Shown: positions 8,439-16,732 of the stretch, piece after piece
Position numbering within the stretch: position 1 is the stretch's first letter
Layout: the number at the start of each line of letters is the position of its first letter
Source: Citrobacter farmeri
Lineage (GTDB): Bacteria > Pseudomonadota > Gammaproteobacteria > Enterobacterales > Enterobacteriaceae
Reading direction: 5' to 3'
NCBI RefSeq assembly: GCF_019048065.1
Contig: NZ_CP077291.1
Coordinates: forward strand, 868,001-932,000
Length of the DNA stretch: 64,000 nucleotides
Position numbers and translations under genes: made by a program
The notes under the pieces: generated by a model
What the model saw: only the letters and a program-made list of their open reading frames with translations
Told to the model about the DNA's origin: nothing
Database searches by the model: none

Positions 8439-9869
8439 TTACAACATATTCATTTCTGTTTGATAGCGTTTAATCGCTGCCGTACTCTTTTGCGGGTCGG
8501 TCATATTCATCGGATCAAGCAGATAATCTGCCTGTTCCGGTGTTAGCAGTTTTTCTGCCAGCACGACCTGCTTTACGCTGCACTGTTGTTGATACGCGGC
8601 TTTTGCAATTCGCGATCCGACCTGATAACCAAACAGCGTTGCCACGATAGTGGCCAGCGCCGTACTTCCTTCTGCGTATCGGGCGCTCACTTCCTCATTG
8701 ATCGCGATATCTTTCAGGCATTTATCGATGAATAGCGGTATCCCCCGACTCAACAACGAACAGGATTCGAAAAGCGCCTTCAGCAGCACAGGTTCCCACA
8801 CGTTCAGGTCAAGTTCGCCACCTTCAACGGCCATGGTCACCGTGACGTCATTGCCAATGACCTGATACGCAATTTGATTCATCAGTTCGGGCATGACCGG
8901 GTTAATTTTGCCGGGCATGATGGATGAGCCCGGTTGCACGGCCGGAACGATAATTTCATTAAAGCCTGCACGCGGTCCTGAACCTTGAATACGAAAATCG
9001 GTCGCCATTTTGGAGAGAAACGCGGCGATTTTTTTCAGCTGTGCGGAGAATTCAATATAAAAATCACCGTGTTGCAAACCATCGAAGAAATCCGTTTCCG
9101 GGCGATATTTTTCGCCCGTGAGGGTTTCCAGCCAGTGATAAACTGCCGGAAGGTATCCCTCATGTGTGGATAACCCGGTGCCGATAGCCGTCGCCCCCAG
9201 CGGTAAACACAACGCCTCTTCGTTAACCTCGGTCAGCTTTTCCTTGAGTCTGCTCACCTGTGTGCGATACGCGCCAAACTGCTGACCAAATGTCATCGGC
9301 ACCGCATCCTGTAAGCAGGTGCGGCCTAACTTCACCTTGTCGGCAAACAGACGGCTTTTATCTGCTAATACGGTTTCCAGTTTTTCCAGTTGTACGAGCA
9401 ACTGTTTGATATTCATGCGGCTGGTCATTTTCATTGCCGCAGGAATGACGTCGTTAGTAGACTGCCCCATATTGACGTGCGTATTCGGGTGAACCGCGTC
9501 ATACCCACGTGCGCCGGTGAGAAGTTCATTCGCGCGGTTAGCGATCACTTCATTCATGTTCATGTTGGTTGAAGTGCCGCCGCCGCCCTGAAAAATATCA
9601 ATCGGGAAATGGGCGTCAAAACGTCCGTTCATCACCTCCTGCGACGCCGTCACGATGACGGCTGCTTTTTGCTGATCCAACGCGCCAATTTGCGCGTTTG
9701 CCTGAGCCGCCGCGTGTTTGATCGCGGCAATAGACCACAGGAAATGCGGAATGTCCGCGGCGGTTTGTCCCGATACTGAAAAATTCAGTACCGCTCGTTG
9801 CGTTTGAATACCGTAGTAGGCGTCATCTGGCACCATTAAAGTTCCTAATAGATCCTTTTCTTCACGCAT
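8439..9869 (-). CDS. Aspartate ammonia-lyase (aspartase) of the fumarase/aspartase superfamily
   Basis: A 476-residue enzyme with the superfamily signature GSSIMPGKINPV at about residues 316-327, plus GGGGTSTNMNMNEV, GQSTNDVIP and GRTCLQDAVPM. The family forms homotetramers with active sites built from three subunits. Aspartase converts L-aspartate to fumarate and ammonia. It is the probable first gene of a two-gene unit with the Dcu carrier, and a LysR gene is divergent. It is a paralogue rather than the usual E. coli AspA (signature MPAKVNPV there), so related substrates such as other amino-acid or argininosuccinate-type compounds are not excluded. Confidence 0.85.
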   Translation of the reverse strand: MREEKDLLGTLMVPDDAYYGIQTQRAVLNFSVSGQTAADIPHFLWSIAAIKHAAAQANAQIGALDQQKAAVIVTASQEVMNGRFDAHFPIDIFQGGGGTSTNMNMNEVIANRANELLTGARGYDAVHPNTHVNMGQSTNDVIPAAMKMTSRMNIKQLLVQLEKLETVLADKSRLFADKVKLGRTCLQDAVPMTFGQQFGAYRTQVSRLKEKLTEVNEEALCLPLGATAIGTGLSTHEGYLPAVYHWLETLTGEKYRPETDFFDGLQHGDFYIEFSAQLKKIAAFLSKMATDFRIQGSGPRAGFNEIIVPAVQPGSSIMPGKINPVMPELMNQIAYQVIGNDVTVTMAVEGGELDLNVWEPVLLKALFESCSLLSRGIPLFIDKCLKDIAINEEVSARYAEGSTALATIVATLFGYQVGSRIAKAAYQQQCSVKQVVLAEKLLTPEQADYLLDPMNMTDPQKSTAAIKRYQTEMNML

Positions 9870-9888
9870 CGTTGTCTCTCTTCCTGTA

Positions 9889-9910
9889 TTAAGGTGTATC
9901 GCTACCTTAA
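9889..9910. promoter_or_regulatory. Candidate LysR-type operator between aspartase and its regulator
   Basis: A 7-bp inverted repeat (TTAAGGT, 8-base spacer, ACCTTAA) lies 20 bases upstream of the aspartase ATG in the divergent intergenic region. It has the T-N11-A dyad form expected of LysR-family sites. Assignment is from symmetry and position only. Confidence 0.5.
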
Positions 9911-10007
9911 TTTGCTGGCGGTACTGATAATTTGAAGTGGCTCAAAGAAAAAAAACCATTGAAAAGATAAATACTCATTATTAAAAAATGTAATAGTAGA
10001 GAGGGTG

Positions 10008-10949
10008 ATGAAAGACATTAACTTCGATTTTAAGCAGTTACAGGCGTTTTTAGCGGTGATTGAGACCGGTTCATTTACCGCTGCGGCAAAGAAACTCAGC
10101 CTGACTCAATCTTCGATTTCTCAGCAGATCGCGAATCTGGAAAATGGCTTAAAGACAGAGGTGATTAACCGTTCCCAGCGGCCAATTCAGATGACGATAG
10201 CCGGGCAGGCGCTGTATCCGCTGGGGAAAAAGATTATCGATAGCGGTATCTATTTACAGGAACATATTAACGCGATCAGTCACGGGCATATTTCACATTT
10301 GAAAATCGGCTTTGTTGATTCGATCGGTAAATCCATCGGCCTGGATATCCTTAAGTTCCTGCAACCGCAGGTGAAACATATTTTCCAGGTTACCGGGACA
10401 GCGTCGGGACTGCTTTCTGCACTGAATACGGGCAGCATTAACCTGGCTATCACGATGTTGCATACTGAGATGCCGCCTAATGTCAGAATGTACCCGCTAA
10501 TTGAGGAGGAGTTTCTGTGCGTTTGTCCCAAAGCCTGGCCGGAGACACGGCTGGAAGAGTTGTGTAAAAACAGGGACTACATCGCCTACACTCGCAATAC
10601 GCCGACCGGCATCCAGACGCTCAACTGGCTGAAATGGAATAATTTGTCTCCGTCCATACAGTTTGAAATGGACAATGCTGATGACATTCTGAAATTAATT
10701 GCCTGCGGTTGCGGATGGACGCTGACCACGCCGCTGTTTATTACCACTATTCCTGCGTTTACTGATGCGCTGAAGATTATCCGTATCAACAACCGCAAAG
10801 AGCGACGCAAAATCGTCCTGCTGTGTAAGGACGACGAACTGTCTGAATTTTATAAAAACCTGGCGGTTGAAGTCCGGTCGATACTGGAAGCGAAACTGGA
10901 GCAGGGGTTTTACCGTAAGCTTGATTCGGATGAGGACGTGTCGTCATGA
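10008..10949 (+). CDS. LysR-family transcriptional regulator, divergent from aspartase/dcu
   Basis: A 313-residue LTTR with an N-terminal winged HTH at about residues 5-65 (LQAFLAVIETGSFTAAAKKL, LTQSSISQQIANLE) and a substrate-binding domain. ATG 10008 is preferred to GTG 10005 because of the adjacent GAGAGG. Divergence from the aspartase gene across 138 bases with a visible dyad suggests it controls that pair, perhaps in response to a C4-dicarboxylate or aspartate. The effector is an inference. Confidence 0.88.
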   Translation: MKDINFDFKQLQAFLAVIETGSFTAAAKKLSLTQSSISQQIANLENGLKTEVINRSQRPIQMTIAGQALYPLGKKIIDSGIYLQEHINAISHGHISHLKIGFVDSIGKSIGLDILKFLQPQVKHIFQVTGTASGLLSALNTGSINLAITMLHTEMPPNVRMYPLIEEEFLCVCPKAWPETRLEELCKNRDYIAYTRNTPTGIQTLNWLKWNNLSPSIQFEMDNADDILKLIACGCGWTLTTPLFITTIPAFTDALKIIRINNRKERRKIVLLCKDDELSEFYKNLAVEVRSILEAKLEQGFYRKLDSDEDVSS

Positions 10950-11037
10950 TCCCCGGACATTCATCATTCGGTCTCCAGCGAAGTACTGTCGGGTATTACC
11001 CTCTATAGTGGCGGAAATGCTAACCCTGGAGGTTGTT

Positions 11038-11340
11038 ATGATAGCGGTAATTTTTGAAGCGGAAGCGGTGCCGGCTCAGCAGGAACGATATTTACAACTT
11101 GCCGCTGAACTCAGGGCGGAACTCGTTAATATTGCGGGTTTTATCTCGATTGAGCGTTTCAAAAGCCTGAGTACGGAAGGAAAGATTTTATCGCTCTCAT
11201 GGTGGGAGAGCGACGAGGCGGTTGCGGTGTGGAAGAACAATATGAAACACCGGGCAGCGCAGATGGAAGGACGGGAGTCGATATTTTCTTTTTACCGAAT
11301 CCGTGTCGCGCACGTTCTGCGTGATTATTCATCCGAATGA
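11038..11340 (+). CDS. Antibiotic biosynthesis monooxygenase (ABM)-domain protein
   Basis: A 100-residue protein read as an ABM-fold (dimeric alpha/beta barrel) member: MIAVIFEAEAVPAQQERY, the IAGFISIERF strand and SLSWWESDEAVAVWKNN are typical of the family. The start at 11038 has GGAGG 5 bases upstream; the longer in-frame ORF back into the LysR gene is not needed. ABM proteins include quinol monooxygenases and heme-degrading enzymes, and many are uncharacterised. It lies 88 bases after the LysR gene on the same strand. Function unknown. Confidence 0.75.
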   Translation: MIAVIFEAEAVPAQQERYLQLAAELRAELVNIAGFISIERFKSLSTEGKILSLSWWESDEAVAVWKNNMKHRAAQMEGRESIFSFYRIRVAHVLRDYSSE

Positions 11341-11810
11341 GAAGCGAAGGGGATCATTCCCCGACGGCTCTTCTGGCTGTCGGAGGAAGGGTTATATACC
11401 TGTTCTTCCCTGATACACGATTACAACCTGAATGCCTGCACGCTGTTGAGATAGAGATTCATCAATATCTAAGACAGAATTGAATTTTTGAACTAATGCA
11501 ACCCTAAATATTACCCCTTGAAAATACAAGGGGCAATATAATAAGGGTGAATATTTGATATTTGTCGTATTTTAATGGTTTTTTATTGATTAAGTGCTTA
11601 TTGCATTCTGTACCCGAGGAACTAAATGTTAGATAATCTCGGGTGGATTTATCCCTGGTGTTACGTTGGTCTTTGACCGCCTGACTAGTATGTGCCGCGA
11701 GCGCTATTAGTCAGGTATTTTTTAAGTATAAGGAAGACCCGGACTAAAAAAAAGCTGTCCTAAAAGACAGGGGATAATAATTTCGGAATGTTATTATCAG
11801 GAATGAATAA
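11341..11810. other. Intergenic region upstream of luxI-type gene
   Basis: These 470 bases contain no supported gene. They hold an inverted repeat at 11514-11533 (7-bp arms CCCCTTG/CAAGGGG, 6-base loop) and a second one at 11680-11715. The stretch 11716-11810 must carry the promoter of the autoinducer synthase. Confidence 0.4.
11680..11715. repeat. Inverted repeat upstream of the autoinducer synthase gene
   Basis: Arms CCTGACTA (11680-11687) and TAGTCAGG (11708-11715) are separated by 20 bases and followed by a short T-rich run. This could be a terminator of upstream transcription or paired half-sites for a LuxR-type protein. It is not a canonical 20-bp lux box. Confidence 0.4.
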
Positions 11811-12446
11811 ATGAACTCTATTGTTGAGTTTTTTTTGCTTGATCGCGATGAGTTGCCGTCAGGTTTTGCCACTGAACTCTACCGACTGCGAAACCGGACA
11901 TTTCGTGAGCGACTCGACTGGAAAGTGGAATGCATTGATGGCCTGGAAAAGGATCAATTTGATAACGAAAATACGACGTACCTTTTAGGTATGCATGAGG
12001 GAGAACTCCTGTGCGGCGCCCGTTTTATCGATGCCATGCAACCGACGATGATCAGCGAAATATTCCATGAGTACTTTGATAATATCGCCCTCCCCACGGA
12101 TATTCCCTGTTGCGAAGTGAGCCGTCTGTTTTTGGATAAAGCCCGACGTGATTCCGGAAATCTTCGCGGGATGCCCGCCAGTAAAGCACTGTTCCTTGCG
12201 ATGATCGTCTATTGCATGAAAAAGCAGTATCGGGGGATGTACGCCGTTGCCAGTCGCGGCATGTATGCCATATTTCGGCATGCAAACTGGAAAATCGACG
12301 TAATTCAGAAAGGTCTTTCTGAGAAAGGTGAAACTATCTACTATATTTTTATGCCGGCAAGTGAAAGCGCGATCGAAAGCATCATCAGCAAAGACAAAGC
12401 CAGTCACTGGCTCCGTGAGATACTTCAACAACTTCGCCGTATGTAA
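11811..12446 (+). CDS. croI: LuxI-family acyl-homoserine-lactone synthase (CroI-like)
   Basis: A 211-residue AHL synthase. The invariant residues of the family are all present: Arg27, Phe31 and Trp37 (LYRLRNRTF to LDW), Asp48 and Asp51 (DQFD), Arg71 (CGARF), and the Glu102-Ser104-Arg105 block (CCEVSRLF). It makes acyl-homoserine lactone signals from SAM and acyl-ACP in the cytoplasm. The gene converges on a luxR homologue with stops 13 bases apart, the arrangement of EsaI/EsaR and of CroI/CroR in C. rodentium. AGGAA lies 8 bases before the ATG. The acyl-chain specificity cannot be read here. The symbol rests on family and genus context. Confidence 0.88.
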   Translation: MNSIVEFFLLDRDELPSGFATELYRLRNRTFRERLDWKVECIDGLEKDQFDNENTTYLLGMHEGELLCGARFIDAMQPTMISEIFHEYFDNIALPTDIPCCEVSRLFLDKARRDSGNLRGMPASKALFLAMIVYCMKKQYRGMYAVASRGMYAIFRHANWKIDVIQKGLSEKGETIYYIFMPASESAIESIISKDKASHWLREILQQLRRM

Positions 12447-12459
12447 TCCCGCACGGAGT

Positions 12460-13152
12460 TCAGTTGTCCAGTAATCTGAGCTCCATTCCAAGTTTAACCG
12501 CATGTCTGGCGTTGTTTACGCCCAGTTTTTTCATCGCATTACTCATATGAAATTTCACGGTTCGTTCAGCAATGGATAAAATAACCGAGACTTCCGCATA
12601 CGTTTTACCTGCACTGACCCATTTCAAAATCTGTCGTTCACGCGGCGATAAAAAAACGTTCTTTTTCTGATGGACTTTACTGTAGAGATCGAGTGTCTTC
12701 TGATGTAACTGAATGAGAAAATGCATAAAATTTGCGCGGCAGCTTTCCATCTCAATACCTGAATCCTTTTGGCTGATGATGGATAACACAACAAGATTAT
12801 TCAGATAGTCGTGCAAGGGAAACGTCTGCCCCTGAAAAATATTGTGTTCAGAACTTTCGCTGAAAATGCGTGTAAGATTATAACCGGTCGCCAGTAATAC
12901 CTTGTTCTCCCAGAAAAAATCTTCAACGCTACTTAATGCCCTGATAATAACAGGGTCAATAAACTGATATTTTCTTTCAAGGTAGATGTCAAACCACTCA
13001 GGATTATTATTGATAATCTGCATTTGCGAGGGATCTTTCTTGTTCATAATCGCATAGGCGTAGACCGTATTCTTGTAGTCTTTAATGAACTCATTCAGTT
13101 CATTCTGGATTAACGCATTGATCCCTGCATCGTTGTAATACATATCCTTCAC
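12460..13152 (-). CDS. croR: LuxR-family quorum-sensing receptor/regulator (CroR-like)
   Basis: A 230-residue protein with an N-terminal autoinducer-binding domain (WFDIYLERKYQFIDPVI keeps the Trp, Tyr and Asp-Pro of the ligand pocket) and a C-terminal LuxR HTH (LSPRERQILKWVSAGKTYAEV, TVKFHMSNAMKKLGV). The pattern is closest to the EsaR/ExpR class, many members of which bind DNA without ligand and release it on binding AHL. The GTG at 13152 gives 230 residues; an ATG at 13143 is possible, and ribosome-site evidence is weak for both. It converges with the synthase gene. Confidence 0.87.
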   Translation of the reverse strand: MKDMYYNDAGINALIQNELNEFIKDYKNTVYAYAIMNKKDPSQMQIINNNPEWFDIYLERKYQFIDPVIIRALSSVEDFFWENKVLLATGYNLTRIFSESSEHNIFQGQTFPLHDYLNNLVVLSIISQKDSGIEMESCRANFMHFLIQLHQKTLDLYSKVHQKKNVFLSPRERQILKWVSAGKTYAEVSVILSIAERTVKFHMSNAMKKLGVNNARHAVKLGMELRLLDN

Positions 13153-13321
13153 GCCAGTTGCTGCCTCTGAGATGAGTGTTGGAATAAGTATAGCCTGCCT
13201 CGTTGCCTGACAAAATGGACTTATCCCACAACAGTCGATATTTCTGTCTATTTGACGAGTAGGTTTACCGCCTGAAATGGTCAGATTCGAAGGCTATCGT
13301 GCAGGCGAAAAGCAGGTATGA

Positions 13322-14743
13322 TCAGAAAGAGATGTTGTTGTCCATAAACTTTTCAACCATCTCCCCGCCTACCGGCGGGGAGATGAGATATCCCTGAAAG
13401 CGATCGATACCTAATGCTTTCAATAGGGCAAATTTCTCTGCACTGTCCACCCCTTCGGCAACACAGCGACTACCGGTCAACGTACAGTAATAGTTCAGGC
13501 TTTTTATCAGCGCCAGAGCGTGCGGATCGCGTTGCATATCATTGATAATACACCTGTCCAGTTTGTATTCGCTAAACTGGATCTGCCTGACAGGAAACAT
13601 CACGCTGCCTTGTGAAAAACAGTCATCCAGCATAATACGAAAGCCGAGCCGTTTTAATTCGTCGACGTTCGCCGCGATTTTTTCCCTTTTACTGAACTCA
13701 ATGGTTTCAGCAAATTCCAGTACCAGCCTGTCTGTTCGCTGCGGCGGATAAAGTTGCTGTTTTGCGGTTTTCAACATTCGTGGAAGGCATTCATGACCGG
13801 CAATGGCGGCAGGGATGTTCAGTGAGAAATAAAAGTCCCCGGGATGCTGGTTGATTCTCTGTATGGCTTCCTGCAAAACAAACGCGGTCAGTACCTGCCA
13901 GGCGTATTCGGCGCGTATCTGTGGCAAAAATGCACCGGGTTGCAGGATCGTCCCATCGCGGCGCCAGCGTGAGAGAATTTCCATCCCTTGTAAACGATGG
14001 TTGCTATCAACAATCGGTTGAAATACCGGGAAGATATGCCGGCAATGGATGGCATGGACGAACTCGCGTTCGAAAGATGAGAGCGCATCGCTGCCGCTTC
14101 TGTTCTGCCGGGTCTCTGGATTACCGGGAAAGTGTGCTGCCAGTCTGGGGTGATGTTCTGCCATCTTTTTGAGTCCTGATGTCCTCTGGTTGTAAAGCGT
14201 TTTTTGGCTGATACCACGCTGTTGTGCGCGTTCCATGATGTTGTGTCCGTGCAACAAATCCAGAATGGCGTTTAGTTCAGGTTTGCTGAGACCAACAGCA
14301 GGTTTGCCATAGACCAGCCGCTCTTTTTCTTCCCGTTGTGTCAGAAAAGGAGGGGACTGAAATCCGTGACCACGCAACTGCGCCGCAATGCAGCGAGTGG
14401 GTAAGTCAGAGGCGGCGAACCGGATTTCGGTAAGGACACTGCGATGCGTAACAAGATGTCCCAGTGTGTGCCACAACCAACGATCGGGACAGCGGCTAAG
14501 GATGAGCATTGGCAGGGGCGCGGCGGCATGGTCAAGCAGATCCGCCGCTTGCTGCAGAGTAGTGAGCAACACAAGGGGATCGTCAGGAAGAAACACTACG
14601 ATTCGACGTGCTGGCGGCAGAGTGGGCAGCGTCGAAACGTCCAGCGACTGTGCGTTCAACTGCGTCAACTGCTGGCGGTCTGGCGCCATTATCCCGGCGA
14701 GTCCTTCGGCAGCATAGAGGCAGGGCGATAGAATGTAGTCCAT
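13322..14743 (-). CDS. fimK: FimK: HTH-EAL c-di-GMP phosphodiesterase of the fim operon
   Basis: A 473-residue protein with an HTH-like region at about 152-195 and a C-terminal EAL domain at about 222-470. The EAL motif reads EILSR (Glu255). The other expected metal and catalytic positions look intact: Asn309, Glu343, Asp373-Asp374, Lys394, Glu430 and Gln450. Active c-di-GMP hydrolysis is therefore plausible. It starts 16 bases after the fimH stop with AAGG 6 bases before the ATG, so it is the last gene of the fim operon, as in Klebsiella pneumoniae fimBEAICDFGHK. E. coli fim lacks it. In Klebsiella FimK modulates type 1 fimbriation; the same role here is inferred. Confidence 0.87.
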   Translation of the reverse strand: MDYILSPCLYAAEGLAGIMAPDRQQLTQLNAQSLDVSTLPTLPPARRIVVFLPDDPLVLLTTLQQAADLLDHAAAPLPMLILSRCPDRWLWHTLGHLVTHRSVLTEIRFAASDLPTRCIAAQLRGHGFQSPPFLTQREEKERLVYGKPAVGLSKPELNAILDLLHGHNIMERAQQRGISQKTLYNQRTSGLKKMAEHHPRLAAHFPGNPETRQNRSGSDALSSFEREFVHAIHCRHIFPVFQPIVDSNHRLQGMEILSRWRRDGTILQPGAFLPQIRAEYAWQVLTAFVLQEAIQRINQHPGDFYFSLNIPAAIAGHECLPRMLKTAKQQLYPPQRTDRLVLEFAETIEFSKREKIAANVDELKRLGFRIMLDDCFSQGSVMFPVRQIQFSEYKLDRCIINDMQRDPHALALIKSLNYYCTLTGSRCVAEGVDSAEKFALLKALGIDRFQGYLISPPVGGEMVEKFMDNNISF

Positions 14744-14759
14744 CGCAGGCCTTCCCGCC

Positions 14760-15665
14760 TCACTGATAAACAAACGTCACCCCGATGATTGACTGCACAT
14801 TGCCCGCCGTCACCTGTCCGCTGGTTCGTGCGTAATTGGCCGTTAAGCCAAGGCTCACGGCAGAGGTGCTGACCGTCCCTAATGACACGGTGCTGTTGGT
14901 GGGGACGATGCTGCCGTTGCGCGTGAGCTGGACGCCAACACCCAGCGCCGGTGAGGACGACGCGGTATTGGTGAAGATCGAACTGGCGGGATCCGCCGTC
15001 GTCCCGGAGAGGTAATACGCCAGTCGTTGGCTTTGCGCGCAGTAAACGGTCAATGGGATGGGCATAGACCCGGGGTAGTCAGGCAGGGTCACCGTCACGT
15101 CGCGGGCGGAGACGTCGCAGCCGCCGGTAGGAATGACCACATTATTGTTGGCGTAGATATTCCAGACGAACTGGAAGTCGTCATTGTTTTTGCTGTTGGT
15201 CTGGCGGAGGATCAGTTTGGCAATCAGCGTACCGGAGGTAATCGCCACGCCGCCGGCAGAGCTGATTGGCGTCAGATACAGTACCGTCGGCCAGGGTTTA
15301 TCGGTTTTCGAGTCATAGATCATCCGTGCGGTTTCGCTGGTGGTGGGGAACGGGTAGCTGGAACCGTTGTATTTTACGGTGCCGGAAAAACTCGATAACA
15401 CCCCGCCGTAAGCGGATCCCTGCTGGAGAGTGACATAGTCAGTCATGCTTTCGGGATAATCGTTATGACAAAAAATCTGCGTCGAGAGATCGACGACCAG
15501 GTTTTGCCCGACGTTTACCGCGGGCGCAAGGTCGACATAGACGTTAGCGCTGCCGCCGCCGATGGGAATTGTTGCCCCGCCCGCGGTTTTGCAGGCGAAG
15601 GACCAGGCATTGACCGACCAACCCAACAGTAGCAACGTCGTCAACAGGGTGATGATTTTTTTCAT
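14760..15665 (-). CDS. fimH: Type 1 fimbrial tip adhesin FimH (altered tyrosine gate)
   Basis: A 301-residue precursor, very close to E. coli FimH over its whole length. The mature start FACKT, the pilin domain GGCDVSARDVTVTLPDYPG and the end GVTFVYQ are recognisable. Mannose-pocket residues Phe1, Ile13, Asn46, Asp47, Asp54, Gln133, Asn135, Asp140 and Phe142 are kept. In the tyrosine gate only Tyr48 remains: position 52 is Met instead of Ile, and position 137 is Lys instead of Tyr. This should change binding of mannosides with aromatic or extended aglycones. The start at 15665 matches the E. coli start; two upstream in-frame ATGs are less likely. Confidence 0.97.
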   Translation of the reverse strand: MKKIITLLTTLLLLGWSVNAWSFACKTAGGATIPIGGGSANVYVDLAPAVNVGQNLVVDLSTQIFCHNDYPESMTDYVTLQQGSAYGGVLSSFSGTVKYNGSSYPFPTTSETARMIYDSKTDKPWPTVLYLTPISSAGGVAITSGTLIAKLILRQTNSKNNDDFQFVWNIYANNNVVIPTGGCDVSARDVTVTLPDYPGSMPIPLTVYCAQSQRLAYYLSGTTADPASSIFTNTASSSPALGVGVQLTRNGSIVPTNSTVSLGTVSTSAVSLGLTANYARTSGQVTAGNVQSIIGVTFVYQ

Positions 15666-15681
15666 TAACATACTCTCCTGG

Positions 15682-16182
15682 TCAGGCATAGGTATAGGTC
15701 ACGTTAATCACGGCCTGGATCGTTCCCTGCGTTGCGCCGCCGTTGACGGATATCGCTCTGACCTGCAAAGGAAAACGGGCATTTTGTGTGGCGTCATCCA
15801 CCTGAACAGACTTTGTCGCGCCGGTGTTCAGTCGGTTACCGCTGTCATCCTGGAGTTCAAGCTGGATATTTCCCGCGCTTCCCTGGTTTTTGTAATAGCC
15901 GGTGCTGTCGGCCGTGCCGCTGAAGCTGGCTGTCACGCGGGACGTGCCAACCGGGCAGTTGCTCAGATCGAGCGCCACGGTATGCCAGGCGGAGGTGGAA
16001 CCGGCTGAGATCAGACTGAAGGTGTAGAGATCGCCAAGCTCGACGGTGGCATTGGTGGTCGAGACCGTGCACGGTTTCGCAACCACTTTTCCGTTCACGG
16101 TAATGGTCACGTCGGCTGCCTGCAGCGCTGAGGGGGCTGCCAGTGTTACGGCCAGTAGCCACCCGGGGTGAAACCATCTCAT
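15682..16182 (-). CDS. fimG: Type 1 fimbrial minor tip subunit FimG
   Basis: A 166-residue pilin, nearly superposable on E. coli FimG (ADVTITVNGKVVAKPCTVST, NCPVGTSRVTASFSG). In assembled tips FimG donates a strand to FimH and is in turn complemented by FimF. It has a signal peptide ending LQA and a GGAGG site 5 bases before the ATG. It lies between fimF and fimH with short gaps of 12 and 16 bases, consistent with one transcript. Confidence 0.97.
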   Translation of the reverse strand: MRWFHPGWLLAVTLAAPSALQAADVTITVNGKVVAKPCTVSTTNATVELGDLYTFSLISAGSTSAWHTVALDLSNCPVGTSRVTASFSGTADSTGYYKNQGSAGNIQLELQDDSGNRLNTGATKSVQVDDATQNARFPLQVRAISVNGGATQGTIQAVINVTYTYA

Positions 16183-16194
16183 CAGAGCCTCCGC

Positions 16195-16722
16195 TTACTG
16201 AAATTCAAGAGTGAATGTCGCTGTTGCATTAACGTGCCCTGGCGTGACGGGCATCTGCGTCGCCATCAGGCGGGCATAAAAGTTCAGCGTGTTGGTCTGA
16301 CCGGGCGTCAGGGTGGTCCAGGGCAGGGTGGATGATCCGGCATTGATGGGAAGCTCAGTCTGCTGTCCGTTGAGGATCTGGATCCCCATTCCTGCCGCCG
16401 CCGAGCTTCCGCTGTCGAGTTGCAATAAATGGGTGTTGTCGTTATCACGAATACCAGTAAAACCGACCTTCACCGCAGTGACTGAACTGCCGCAGGGGGA
16501 GAGCACAATACGAAATGGCACTGGAGGCGTAGTCGCTCCGATGCTGCTGAACTGCTTTGCGGCGTTATCCAGTAAATCGACAGTAAAATCTTTGGATTCG
16601 CCCGCAACAGCACAGGCGTTATCCCTGACATAACCGCTGATCGTAATTGTGCTGTCGGCGGCGAGCGCGTGAGTAGCAAGCAGCGAGAAAAAGGCACCCA
16701 GCAGAGAAAGACGTTTTTTCAT
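16195..16722 (-). CDS. fimF: Type 1 fimbrial minor subunit FimF
   Basis: A 175-residue pilin matching FimF ([47 protein letters not shown]). Three ATG codons are in tandem at 16728, 16725 and 16722; the third is chosen because AAGGA then has a 7-base spacing. FimF links the FimG-FimH tip to the FimA rod. The usher stop overlaps the ribosome-binding site of this gene, indicating close coupling. Confidence 0.96.
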   Translation of the reverse strand: MKKRLSLLGAFFSLLATHALAADSTITISGYVRDNACAVAGESKDFTVDLLDNAAKQFSSIGATTPPVPFRIVLSPCGSSVTAVKVGFTGIRDNDNTHLLQLDSGSSAAAGMGIQILNGQQTELPINAGSSTLPWTTLTPGQTNTLNFYARLMATQMPVTPGHVNATATFTLEFQ

Positions 16723-16732
16723 CATCATGTCC

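Noticed and set aside
11680..11715. lux-box reading of the inverted repeat upstream of the LuxI-type gene
   Set aside because: The arms are 20 bases apart, longer than a 20-bp lux/esa box; kept only as a generic repeat.
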